From: Pseudomonas sp.
GTDB taxonomy: Bacteria; Pseudomonadota; Gammaproteobacteria; Pseudomonadales; Pseudomonadaceae
NCBI RefSeq assembly: GCF_030690725.1
Contig: NZ_JAUYGD010000071.1
Location: forward strand, 1 to 64,000
Length of the DNA: 64,000 nt
Direction of reading: 5' to 3'
This document shows positions 34,254 to 42,261 of the stretch, in pieces. The notes under the pieces were generated by a model, which was not told where the DNA came from, did no database searches, and was given only the letters and a program-made list of their open reading frames with translations. Each line of letters begins with the position of its first letter. The stretch's first letter is position 1. The translations under genes and the position numbers were made by a program.

Positions 34254-35195
34254 ATGGCCGATACCGCGTTTTACTGCACCCTCAGCCACGAAGGCATCCT
34301 CGCCGTGCGCGGCCCGGACGCCAACAAGTTCCTCCAGGGCCAAGTCACCTGCAATCTCAACTACCTGAGCGACAGTTATTCCAGCCTGGGCGCGCGCTGC
34401 ACCCCCAAGGGCCGCATGCAATCGAGCTTTCGCGTCCTCAGCGTGAGTGACGGTTATTTGCTGGCAATGGCCAGTGACCTGCTAGATGCGCAACTGACTG
34501 ACCTGAAGAAATACGCTGTTTTCAGCAAATCCAAGCTCACCGACGAAAGCCAGGACTGGCTGCGCATCGGCCTGAGCGGCGGCGATGAAGCCCTGCGCCG
34601 CCTCGGCCTGGAGCTTGCAGAAACCGCCGACAGCGTCGCGCGCAGTGATGAATTTCTGGCCGTGCGCCTGAGCGATAGCCGCGCCGAACTCTGGATACCC
34701 GCCAGCCAAGCAGAAACCGTACAAACGCAATTGGCCGCGCAGCTACGCGAAGCGCCGTTGAATGACTGGTTATTGGCTCAGGTACGCGCCGGCATTGGCC
34801 AGGTTATGGGCAGCACGCGCGAGCTGTTTATTCCGCAGATGATCAATCTGCAGGCCGTGGGCGGTGTGAGCTTCAAGAAAGGCTGCTACACCGGCCAGGA
34901 AATCGTCGCGCGCATGCAGTACCTGGGCAAACTCAAACGCCGCCTGTATCGCCTGGAACTGCATGACAATCAGCTGCCAGAGCCCGCCACGGCGCTGTTT
35001 TCGCCCACCCACACCTCCAGCGTTGGTGAAGTGGTGCTGGCCGCGCGCAGCCCGGCCGGCGTCGAACTGCTGGCCGTGCTGCAGGACGAAGCCGCGCACA
35101 ATGGCGTTATTCACCTGGGTTCTGCCGAAGGCAGCACGCTGAGCGTGCTCGATTTGCCGTATACACTGGACGCAGACCGCGAAATACAGCGCTAA
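34254..35195 (+). CDS. ygfZ: Folate-binding Fe-S cluster protein YgfZ
   Basis: A 313-residue GcvT-like protein that uses tetrahydrofolate to help assemble or repair certain Fe-S enzymes. The conserved motif KKGCYTGQEIVARMQYLGK (about 208-226) holds the essential cysteine. N-terminal GPDANKFLQGQVTCNLNYL is also typical. It is divergent from sdhE across a 174-bp promoter region. Confidence 0.95.
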   Translation: MADTAFYCTLSHEGILAVRGPDANKFLQGQVTCNLNYLSDSYSSLGARCTPKGRMQSSFRVLSVSDGYLLAMASDLLDAQLTDLKKYAVFSKSKLTDESQDWLRIGLSGGDEALRRLGLELAETADSVARSDEFLAVRLSDSRAELWIPASQAETVQTQLAAQLREAPLNDWLLAQVRAGIGQVMGSTRELFIPQMINLQAVGGVSFKKGCYTGQEIVARMQYLGKLKRRLYRLELHDNQLPEPATALFSPTHTSSVGEVVLAARSPAGVELLAVLQDEAAHNGVIHLGSAEGSTLSVLDLPYTLDADREIQR

Positions 35196-35245
35196 GCACT
35201 TACTACACTGATTACTATTGCCTGACCGCCTAAAGAGAATTGCCC

Positions 35246-36082
35246 ATGAGCAAGCTTGCCGAGAAAGTCCAAAAGGAACTGATCCAGGCCATCGACAGCG
35301 ATGAACTGGTACTGCCGACCCTGCCAGAGGTCGCGCTGAAAGTCCGCGAGGCAGCAGAAGACCCGGACATCGGCATCCCGCAACTGAGCAAGGTAATCGG
35401 CAACGACGCCGCCCTGACCGCGCGCATCATCAAGGTGGTCAATAGCCCACTGCTGCGCACCAACAAGGAAATCACCGACCTGCAGATGGCCGTCGGTCGC
35501 CTCGGCATCAATTACACCTGCAACCTGGCCACGGGCCTGGCTATGGAACAAATGTTCCAAGCCACCAGCGATGTGGTTGACCGCAAAATGCGCGAAGTGT
35601 GGAACAAAAGCACGGAAATCGCCGGCATCTGCCACGTTCTGTGCAAACACTACACCCGCCTGCTGCCGGACCAAGCAACCCTCGCCGGCCTGGTGCATCA
35701 GATCGGCGTACTGCCGATCCTCACCTACGCCGAAGAGCACAGCGAGCTGCTGGCCGATTCGATCAGCCTTAACCATGTGATCGAGCAGATTCACCCGATC
35801 ATCGGCGACAAGATCCTGCGTACCTGGGAATTCCCCGAGCTGATCGCCATGGTGCCCGGCCAATACCTGGACTTCACCCGCGACAGCGCCAAGGTCGATT
35901 ATGTCGATATCGTCCAGGTCGCCACCCTGCAGAGCTACATTGGCAGCGAACACCCCTACACCAAACTGGACTGGAGCCAGATTCCAGCGTTCGCCAAGCT
36001 CGGTCTTGACCCCAACCAGAACCTCAACGAAGACGAAGACCTCTCCGCCGCCATGGAAGCAGCCATGAGCATGCTCCAGTAA
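35246..36082 (+). CDS. HDOD-domain signalling protein
   Basis: A 278-residue protein with an HDOD domain over about residues 18-215 (LPTLPEVALKVREAAEDPDIG; LSKVIGNDAALTARIIKVVNSPLL; AGLVHQIGVLPILTYAEEH). It lacks the catalytic HD metal ligands, so a scaffold or signalling role is likely. The ATG at 35246 (MSKLAEKVQKEL) follows AAAGAGA; the codon two before it is TTG. The C terminus is acidic (NEDEDLSAAMEAAMSML). It lies 50 bp after ygfZ on the same strand. Confidence 0.88.
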   Translation: MSKLAEKVQKELIQAIDSDELVLPTLPEVALKVREAAEDPDIGIPQLSKVIGNDAALTARIIKVVNSPLLRTNKEITDLQMAVGRLGINYTCNLATGLAMEQMFQATSDVVDRKMREVWNKSTEIAGICHVLCKHYTRLLPDQATLAGLVHQIGVLPILTYAEEHSELLADSISLNHVIEQIHPIIGDKILRTWEFPELIAMVPGQYLDFTRDSAKVDYVDIVQVATLQSYIGSEHPYTKLDWSQIPAFAKLGLDPNQNLNEDEDLSAAMEAAMSMLQ

Positions 36083-36150
36083 AGCCCCTCACGCGCATGC
36101 AGCCGAATGCAACTAGACTGAACCCAGTCCCCGCAATCGGCATACGGCTC

Positions 36151-36912
36151 ATGCGCACTCTGCTGTTATCTGCCCTCTTCAGCCTGTTTTGCGGTGCTTT
36201 GGCCGCTGCAGAATCGGTGCGCCTGACCAACGGTGAATGGCCACCTTATCTGGGCGAACAACTGCCGCACAAGGGCGTTGCTTCACGCATCGTCGCCGAA
36301 GCCTTTGCCTTGCAGGGGATTGATGTGGCCTGGGAATTCCACCCTTGGGCGCGCTCGCTGCAACTGGCTGAGCGCGGCCAACGCGCAGGCAGCGCGGTAT
36401 GGCTGCACAGCAACGAACGTGAGGAAAAGTTCTTTATCAGCGACCCGGTAGTGGAAAGCGGTTACTACCTGTTCCACCGCAAGGGCTACAGCTTTGACTG
36501 GCAGCAGGTCAGTGACCTGCAAGGCCGGCGCCTGGCCGGCACCCGTGGCTATGACTACGGCGAAGCCTTTCAGCAGGCCGAAGCCAGCGGACAACTGCGG
36601 GTCAATCGAGTGACCAGTGATGAAACCGCGTTTCGCCAGTTGATCGCCGGCCGCGTCGATCTGTTCCCGATGGACAAAGTAGTCGGCTTCGACATGCTGC
36701 ATCAGCACTTCAGCGCCGCCGAGCGTGCGCAGCTGAGCTTTCACCCCAAGCCGTTGCGCAGCGACAGCCTGCACCTGCTGCTCTCGCGGCAAGTGCCCGG
36801 CAATGCCGAGCTGATCGCACGTTTTAACCAAGGCCTGGCGCAGCTGCGTGAAAGCGGCAAGGTTGCTCAGTACCTGCTGGAAATCCAGCAACCGCTTAGC
36901 CTGGCGCCCTGA
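36151..36912 (+). CDS. Periplasmic substrate-binding protein (SBP_bac_3 type)
   Basis: A 253-residue exported protein with signal peptide (LLLSALFSLFCGALAAAES). The fold is that of amino-acid-type binding proteins: RLTNGEWPPYLGEQLPHKG at the N terminus, SDPVVESGYYLFHRKG, and a TRGYDYGEAF hinge segment. No permease or ATPase is adjacent, so it may be an orphan receptor, possibly feeding the neighbouring two-component system. It converges on tctE with a single base between stops. Confidence 0.75.
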   Translation: MRTLLLSALFSLFCGALAAAESVRLTNGEWPPYLGEQLPHKGVASRIVAEAFALQGIDVAWEFHPWARSLQLAERGQRAGSAVWLHSNEREEKFFISDPVVESGYYLFHRKGYSFDWQQVSDLQGRRLAGTRGYDYGEAFQQAEASGQLRVNRVTSDETAFRQLIAGRVDLFPMDKVVGFDMLHQHFSAAERAQLSFHPKPLRSDSLHLLLSRQVPGNAELIARFNQGLAQLRESGKVAQYLLEIQQPLSLAP

Positions 36913-36913
36913 C

Positions 36914-38329
36914 TCAGGCTTGCGCACTGGCGAATGCGACACGTACCAACAAACCGTGCGGCTGCGCCTGATGCAGGCTGATTTCGGCCTGATGCGCGCG
37001 GCAGATCTCGCCGACAATCGCCAAGCCCAAGCCTGCCCCCGCGCCCTTGTTACTGCGCCGATAGAAGCGCGCAAACACCCGCTCATGCTCTTCCGGCGGA
37101 ATCCCTGGGCCGTCGTCTTCGACCTCCAGCACCCCAGCCGGCAATACCCGCAGAATCACATTGCCGCCGGCTGCGGTATGCGCCAGGGCGTTATCCAGCA
37201 GGTTACACAGCAGCTCGTTGAGCAAGGTTGGCTCACCGCTGACCCACACCGGTTGCTCGGCCTCCAGAGCCAGGGAAATACCCCGCGCATGGGCCAGTGG
37301 CGCCAGCGCCATACCCAATTCGCGTGCCAGCTGGCTGAGATCAAGACGCTGCGCGCCGCCCTCGGCAATCGCCCGTGCGCCGCTTTCGATACGCGCCAGC
37401 GAAAGCAATTGATTGGCCAAATGGGTGAGTTTGTCGGTGTTCTGCGCGGCTTCCTCCAAGGTACTGCGCCAGATCGACGGTTCCTGGGCGCGCAAGCCCA
37501 GCTCGACCCGCGCCTTGAGCGCTGCCAGAGGCGTGCGCAGCTCGTGGGAGGCATCGGCGATAAATTGCGACTGACGTTCGAACAGATTACGCAGACGGTC
37601 ATTGAACTGGTTCAGCGCATCGATCAGCGGGCGCAGTTCACGCGGCATGCCGAGATCCGACAGCGGCTGCAGATCGTCGCTGGTACGCGCCGCCACGCTG
37701 CGGCGCAAGGCTTCCAGCGGGCGCAGCGCAGCACTCACCGCCAGCCACACCAGCAGCAAGGCACTCAGCGACAGCACGCCCATGCGCAGCAAGGTGCCGA
37801 GCAACAGCTCGCGGGCCATGCGCTCGCGCGCGCCCTGGGTTTCCGCCACGCGGATTTCCGCCACGCCATTGACCCCCGGCTCGCTGACCGGCTGCAGCAG
37901 GCTGACCACTCGCACGCCCTGGTTGCGGTATTCGGCATCGTAGAAATGCGCCAGCGCCGGGTAATCCTCGGTGCGCTTGGTGCCGGGCGGTGCCGGCGGC
38001 AAGTCTGCGTAACCGGACACCAGCGCGCCCTGCACATCCAGCACCTGGTAGTAGATGCGCCCGGCACTGTCATAGGCAAAGGTGTCCAGCGCCACATAGG
38101 GCACATTGGCGTTCAGCCGTTCGGCGGTGGTGTACAGGCCATCGGCAATCGCCCGCGCCGAGGCCAACAAAGTGCGGTCATAGGCGGTATCGGCAGCATG
38201 CCGCGCGCTCCAATAGGCGCTCAGGCTGCTGACCAGCAGAATCAGCGCTAACAGCACCGCTAATCGGCGGATCAACCGCCCGCGCAGGCTGCCCGGCTGG
38301 TGCTCCACGGGTTTGCCGCGCTCAGTCAC
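36914..38329 (-). CDS. tctE: Sensor histidine kinase TctE-like (tricarboxylate)
   Basis: A 471-residue kinase with TM1 (LAVLLALILLVSSLSAYW), a periplasmic domain of about 130 residues (2CSK-N type), TM2 (GVLSLSALLLVWLAVSAAL), a HAMP-like linker, the H-box ADASHELRTPLAALKARVE and ATP motifs CNLLDNALAHT, DDGPGIPPEE and GAGLGLAIV. The start is GTG 38329, with GGAG 7 nt upstream; the frame upstream of it is tctD. A tandem duplication lies at the tctD-tctE boundary. It likely senses citrate or related acids and drives opdH-tctCBA through TctD. Confidence 0.88.
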   Translation of the reverse strand: MTERGKPVEHQPGSLRGRLIRRLAVLLALILLVSSLSAYWSARHAADTAYDRTLLASARAIADGLYTTAERLNANVPYVALDTFAYDSAGRIYYQVLDVQGALVSGYADLPPAPPGTKRTEDYPALAHFYDAEYRNQGVRVVSLLQPVSEPGVNGVAEIRVAETQGARERMARELLLGTLLRMGVLSLSALLLVWLAVSAALRPLEALRRSVAARTSDDLQPLSDLGMPRELRPLIDALNQFNDRLRNLFERQSQFIADASHELRTPLAALKARVELGLRAQEPSIWRSTLEEAAQNTDKLTHLANQLLSLARIESGARAIAEGGAQRLDLSQLARELGMALAPLAHARGISLALEAEQPVWVSGEPTLLNELLCNLLDNALAHTAAGGNVILRVLPAGVLEVEDDGPGIPPEEHERVFARFYRRSNKGAGAGLGLAIVGEICRAHQAEISLHQAQPHGLLVRVAFASAQA

Positions 38330-38367
38330 CGACTGTCTCCAACCCTCAGTCACCGACTGCCTCCAAT
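38321..38367. repeat. 24-bp tandem duplication across the tctD stop and tctE start
   Basis: Plus-strand CTCAGTCACCGACTG occurs at 38321-38335 and 38345-38359. The match continues with one mismatch through CTCCAA, a period of 24 bp. On the minus strand each copy contains GTGACTGA. The first copy met (38345-38359) supplies the tctD TGA stop, the second supplies the tctE GTG start. Confidence 0.85.
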
Positions 38368-39017
38368 AAATAACCCAGACCACGGAAGGTGACGATGCGC
38401 ACCCCGCCGCCTTCGAGTTTTTTGCGCAGGCGATGCACGTAAATTTCGATGGCGTCGCTGCTGGCATCCTCATCCAGACCAAACACCTGGGCGGCCAGTT
38501 GCTCCTTGCTCATCACCCGTCCGGGCCTGGCGATCATCGCCTCCAGCACCGCCTGCTCACGGGAGGTCAGGGTCAGCAGGCCATCGGCCAGGGTAAAGCG
38601 CCGGGTATCCAGGTCATACAGCAGATTGCCGCAACGCTGCTGACGCTCGCCACCGAGCACGGTGCGCCGCAGCAGTGCCTTGACCCTTGCCTCCAGCTCG
38701 CTCAGTTCAAAGGGTTTGGCCAGGTAATCATCGGCGCCCAGGTTAAGGCCATGCACACGGTCCTTGACCTCGCCACGGGCGGTGAGCATCAGCACCGGCA
38801 GGGTATTGCCGCGCTCACGCAGACGCGCCAGCACCTGAAAACCATCCAGGCGCGGCAGGCCGATATCGAGAATCGCCAGGGCGTAATCCTCAGTGCTCAG
38901 GGCCATATCGGCGGCCACGCCGTCATGCAGCATGTCCACGGTCAACCCGGTGCCACGCAGGGCCTGAGCCACGCTTTCAGCCAGGGGCAGATGGTCCTCG
39001 ACCAGCAGGATTCGCAC
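38346..39017 (-). CDS. tctD: OmpR-family response regulator TctD-like
   Basis: A 223-residue regulator with receiver domain (EDH acidic pocket at 8-10, phosphoacceptor Asp51 in ILDIGLPRLDG, Lys in DDYLAKPF) and a C-terminal winged helix (LTSREQAVLEAMIARPGRV; SDAIEIYVHRLRKKLEGGG). In pseudomonads TctD activates opdH and the tct transporter when citrate is present. The start is GTG 39017 with GGAG about 9 nt upstream; the frame stays open far upstream only by chance, antisense to opdH. Confidence 0.9.
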   Translation of the reverse strand: MRILLVEDHLPLAESVAQALRGTGLTVDMLHDGVAADMALSTEDYALAILDIGLPRLDGFQVLARLRERGNTLPVLMLTARGEVKDRVHGLNLGADDYLAKPFELSELEARVKALLRRTVLGGERQQRCGNLLYDLDTRRFTLADGLLTLTSREQAVLEAMIARPGRVMSKEQLAAQVFGLDEDASSDAIEIYVHRLRKKLEGGGVRIVTFRGLGYLLEAVGD

Positions 39018-39074
39018 GGTAATGGCACTCCACAAACTTGTTGTTATGCGCCCAGTGTAACGGCGCACCCTGGG

Positions 39075-39263
39075 GGCCGTCGCAAGCGACGTGAAAAAAC
39101 TCTCCAGGCGTTTCTTTGTGGCCTGCCATCCCTGGCGGCCACCCTGCGGGCCGTCGCAAGCGACGTCAAAAAGCGCTCCAGGCGTTTTTTTGTGGCCTGC
39201 CATCCCTGGCGGCCACCCTGCAGGCCGTCGCAGCGACGTCAAAAAACGCTCCAGGCGTTTTTT
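39075..39263. repeat. 74-bp tandem repeat array (2.6 copies) with terminator-like hairpins
   Basis: Copies start at 39075, 39149 and 39223, each opening GGCCGTCGCA; the third is partial. Each unit holds two hairpins: GTCGC-AA-GCGAC, and a stem of A-run/CGC with GCG/T-run around TCCAG, perfect in copy 3 (39241-39249 / 39255-39263) and progressively decayed in copies 2 and 1. The second hairpin resembles a bidirectional intrinsic terminator. It lies in the divergent region between tctD and opdH. Confidence 0.9.
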
Positions 39264-39386
39264 CAAGCTGAAAGCCTGGTGAAAGCTTGACCCCCTAGCA
39301 TCGGTTTCAGGTGGCTCGATCCACCGACCTGAACGACTGACGCAGTGGTGCGCAGCCGTGACAAAAACAACAATGGAGACCACAGG

Positions 39387-40658
39387 ATGCCGACTGCATC
39401 TCATCAGGCGCTTGCGCCTGCTCACCTGCTTAGCCTGGCCATCGCCGCCGCGCTGCTTGCCCCCGCTGCCCATGCCGATTTTGTGGCTGACAGCAAAGCC
39501 AGCCTGACCACCACCAACATCTACCTCAACCGTGATTTCCGCGAAGGCACAAGCAGCCAGCAGAACAAGCGTGAAGAATGGGGTCAGGGTTTCTGGCTCG
39601 ACGTCCAGTCCGGCTACACCGAAGGCACCGTCGGCTTCGGCCTCGATGCTTTGGGCCTGGTTGGGGTCAAACTGGATTCCGGCGGCGGCCGCACCGGCAC
39701 CGACCTGCTCCCGGTACAGGACGATGGCGGCCCCCCGGATCAGTTCGGCCGCCTGGGCCTGACTGCCAAGGTCAAGGTCTCTAATACCGAGCTGCGCTAT
39801 GGCTCGCACATCCCCGAACTGCCTGTGGTCAAGGCCAGCGACAGCCGCCTGCTGCCGCAGGTGTTCGAAGGCGGCCTGCTGACCTCCAGCGAACTCGACG
39901 GCCTGACCTTTACCGGCGGGCGCCTGGATAAAGTCATCGACCGCGCCTCGACCAACTCCGAGGAGCTGATCCTCAACAGCAAGAACCGCCGCTTCGCTGC
40001 CGGTATCACGGCAGATCATCTGGATCTGATGGGCCTCGACTACAGCTTCAACAAGCAACTCAAAGGCCGCTACTACTTCGCCGACCTCGACGATATCTAC
40101 CGCCAGCACTTCTTCGGCCTGCTCGCCAGCCAGCCGGTGGGCAGCGGCACCCTGAGCGCCGATGTACGCCTGATGCTGAGCAAGGACAGTGGCGCATCCA
40201 ATGCCGGCAAGATCGACAACCGCGCCTTCAACGCCATGCTCAGCTACGCCATCAATGGCCACAAACTGGGCCTGGGCTTCCAGGACATGAGCGGCGACAC
40301 CGGTTACGCCTATATCGATGGCAGCGACCCGTTTCTGGTCAACTTCGTGCAGATCAACGACTTCGCCAACGCCGACGAGCGCTCCTGGCAGGCCCGTTAC
40401 GACTACGACTTCGGCAAGCTCGGCGTTCCCGGCCTGAGCTTTATGACCCGCTATATCAAAGGCAGCGACGCGCAGATTGCCGGCACGAACGACACCGGCG
40501 GTGAGTGGGAGCGCGACATCGAGGTCAAGTACGTGGTGCAAAGCGGGCCACTGAAAGATGTCTACGTGCGTCTGCGCAACGCCAGCTTCAAATCCGACTT
40601 CGCCCGCGATGCGGACGAGAACCGCGTCATCGTCGGCTATACGCTGCCGATCTGGTAA
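39387..40658 (+). CDS. opdH: OprD-family outer-membrane porin, OpdH-like (tricarboxylates)
   Basis: A 423-residue porin with signal peptide (LLSLAIAAALLAPAAHAD) and OprD family segments NIYLNRDFREG, GFWLDVQSGYTEGTVGFGLDA, VFEGGLLTSSELDGLTFTGG and the C-terminal VGYTLPIW. It would form an 18-stranded channel. Position before tctCBA and beside tctDE supports the OpdH assignment for citrate, cis-aconitate and similar acids. ATG 39387 has GGAG upstream. 26 bp separate it from tctC. Confidence 0.9.
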   Translation: MPTASHQALAPAHLLSLAIAAALLAPAAHADFVADSKASLTTTNIYLNRDFREGTSSQQNKREEWGQGFWLDVQSGYTEGTVGFGLDALGLVGVKLDSGGGRTGTDLLPVQDDGGPPDQFGRLGLTAKVKVSNTELRYGSHIPELPVVKASDSRLLPQVFEGGLLTSSELDGLTFTGGRLDKVIDRASTNSEELILNSKNRRFAAGITADHLDLMGLDYSFNKQLKGRYYFADLDDIYRQHFFGLLASQPVGSGTLSADVRLMLSKDSGASNAGKIDNRAFNAMLSYAINGHKLGLGFQDMSGDTGYAYIDGSDPFLVNFVQINDFANADERSWQARYDYDFGKLGVPGLSFMTRYIKGSDAQIAGTNDTGGEWERDIEVKYVVQSGPLKDVYVRLRNASFKSDFARDADENRVIVGYTLPIW

Positions 40659-40684
40659 ACAATAAGAACTCAGAGGAACACACC

Positions 40685-41662
40685 ATGAAAACTGCCTTTA
40701 CCCGCATCGCCCTGGCCACCGCCTGTATGGCCTTTGCCGGCCAACTGCTGGCTGCCGAACCCAAGCGCCCGGAATGCATTGCCCCGGCCAAGCCCGGCGG
40801 TGGTTTCGACCTGACCTGCAAACTGGCGCAGAGCGGCCTGAAAGACAGCGGCCTGCTCAAAGCACCGATGCGCGTCACCTATATGCCCGGCGGTGTCGGC
40901 GCGGTGGCCTACAACGCAGTAATCGCCCAGCGCGCGGCCGATCCCGGCACCATCACCGCGTTCTCCAGCGGCTCCCTGCTCAACCTGGCGCAAGGCAAGT
41001 TCGGCCGTTATGACGAAACCGGCGTGCGCTGGCTGGCAGCAGTAGGCACCGACTATGGCGCCATCACCGTGCGTGCCGACTCGCCGTACCAGAATCTGGA
41101 TGACCTGGTGCAGGCGCTGAAGAAGGACCCGGCGAGCATCGTCTTCGGCGCTGGCGCCACCATCGGCGGTCAGGACTGGATGCAGACTGCGCTGATCGCC
41201 CGCCTGGCCGGCATCGACCCGAAAAACCTGCGTTACGTGGCCTTTGAAGGCGGCGGCGAAACCCTCACCGCCATGCTTGGCGGCCATGTGCAGGTCACCT
41301 CCAGCGGCCTGGGCGAAGTCACCCCGCAACTGGCAGCGAAGAAAGTACGCATCCTCGCCGTGCTCTCCGAAGAACGCCTGCCGGGCAAACTGGCCGATAT
41401 CCCCACCGCCAAGGAACAGGGCTACGACATCGTCTGGCCGGTAATCCGCGGCTTCTATATGGGCCCAGAGGTGACGGACGAGCAGTACAACTGGTGGAAA
41501 CAGCAGTTCGACAGCCTGCTCGCCCGTGAAGACTTCGCCACCCTGCGTGAACAGCGCGACCTGCTGCCGTTGTCAGTGACTGGCGACGAGCTGAAAGCCT
41601 TGGTCTTCAAGCAAGTTGAGGAATACAAGGCATTGGCTGGTGAGTTCGGCCTGATGCAGTAA
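40685..41662 (+). CDS. tctC: Tricarboxylate-binding periplasmic protein TctC
   Basis: A 325-residue exported binding protein (signal peptide FTRIALATACMAFAGQLLAAE) of the tripartite tricarboxylate transporter family. Typical segments are IAPAKPGGGFDLTCKLAQSGL (substrate loop) and PMRVTYMPGGVGAVAYN. It delivers citrate-like acids to the TctA-TctB membrane complex. The C-terminal lobe contains VIRGFYMGPEVTDEQYNWW. ATG 40685 follows AGAGGAA. Confidence 0.93.
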   Translation: MKTAFTRIALATACMAFAGQLLAAEPKRPECIAPAKPGGGFDLTCKLAQSGLKDSGLLKAPMRVTYMPGGVGAVAYNAVIAQRAADPGTITAFSSGSLLNLAQGKFGRYDETGVRWLAAVGTDYGAITVRADSPYQNLDDLVQALKKDPASIVFGAGATIGGQDWMQTALIARLAGIDPKNLRYVAFEGGGETLTAMLGGHVQVTSSGLGEVTPQLAAKKVRILAVLSEERLPGKLADIPTAKEQGYDIVWPVIRGFYMGPEVTDEQYNWWKQQFDSLLAREDFATLREQRDLLPLSVTGDELKALVFKQVEEYKALAGEFGLMQ

Positions 41663-41692
41663 GGAAGCTACTGCGCTCGGTAATGCGGCGTT

Positions 41693-41750
41693 GGAAAGCG
41701 GCTCGAAATGCTCATTTACACCAGTAAACTGCGCTTTCTCGCCGCTTTCC
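41693..41750. repeat. Imperfect hairpin between tctC and tctB
   Basis: GGAAAGCGGC (41693-41702) pairs with GCCGCTTTCC (41741-41750). Inside, TTTAC pairs with GTAAA (41715-41719 / 41724-41728). The 153-bp gap has no gene. The hairpin could protect or attenuate the mRNA, setting a high tctC to tctB-tctA ratio, as is common downstream of binding-protein genes (inference). Confidence 0.6.
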
Positions 41751-41815
41751 GCCTTGCCTTCCCTTCGCTCGTAACGCTTCCGCCCTCTTTAGTTTTATCG
41801 ACTAGGTAATCCGCC

Positions 41816-42259
41816 ATGTACGTTCGCCTGTTCGCCGCGAGCTGGCTGCTGTTTTGCGCCGTTCTCGCCGTCATCGCCTGGGGCTTCCAGGCACCCTTCG
41901 CCTACGACCCAGTCGGGCCGCGCGCCTATCCGTTGCTGCTGCTTAGCCTGATGGCCGCCGGCAGCCTGTGGCTGGTATTCAAGCCCGGCCTGCTGGAGCA
42001 GACGCTGAATACCCGCGCTGCCGTGCGCACCGTGCTCTGTGTACTGGCGCTGTTGGCTTATGCGCTGCTGTTCGAAGTGCTCGGCTTTGTCATCAGCACC
42101 ACGCTGGCCACCTTTGCCCTTGGCCTGCTGTTTACCGGGCGCCCGCTGCCTTGCGCCATCAGCGCCGTACTGATGGGCGTGCTGCTGTACGGCCTGTTTG
42201 ATTACCTGCTGGATGTGCCGCTGCCCCTCGGCCTGTTCGAAGCCTTCGTGGAGAGCTGA
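41816..42259 (+). CDS. tctB: Tricarboxylate transporter small subunit TctB
   Basis: A 147-residue integral membrane protein with four helices (LFAASWLLFCAVLAVIAWGF; YPLLLLSLMAAGSLWLVF; VLCVLALLAYALLFEVLGFVIS; AISAVLMGVLLYGLFDYLL), the TctB layout. It forms the membrane complex with TctA. It is 2 bp upstream of tctA, with conserved DPVGPRAYP in the first loop. Confidence 0.92.
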   Translation: MYVRLFAASWLLFCAVLAVIAWGFQAPFAYDPVGPRAYPLLLLSLMAAGSLWLVFKPGLLEQTLNTRAAVRTVLCVLALLAYALLFEVLGFVISTTLATFALGLLFTGRPLPCAISAVLMGVLLYGLFDYLLDVPLPLGLFEAFVES

Positions 42260-42261
42260 AA

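Noticed and set aside
39075..39263. Possible CRISPR array
   Set aside because: Units are directly adjacent with no unique spacers, and no cas genes are present.
39018..40541. Minus-strand frame that extends TctD by about 500 residues
   Set aside because: It runs antisense through opdH and the 74-bp repeats. TctD is complete from GTG 39017, and the extra part has no recognisable domain; high GC makes such open antisense frames common.
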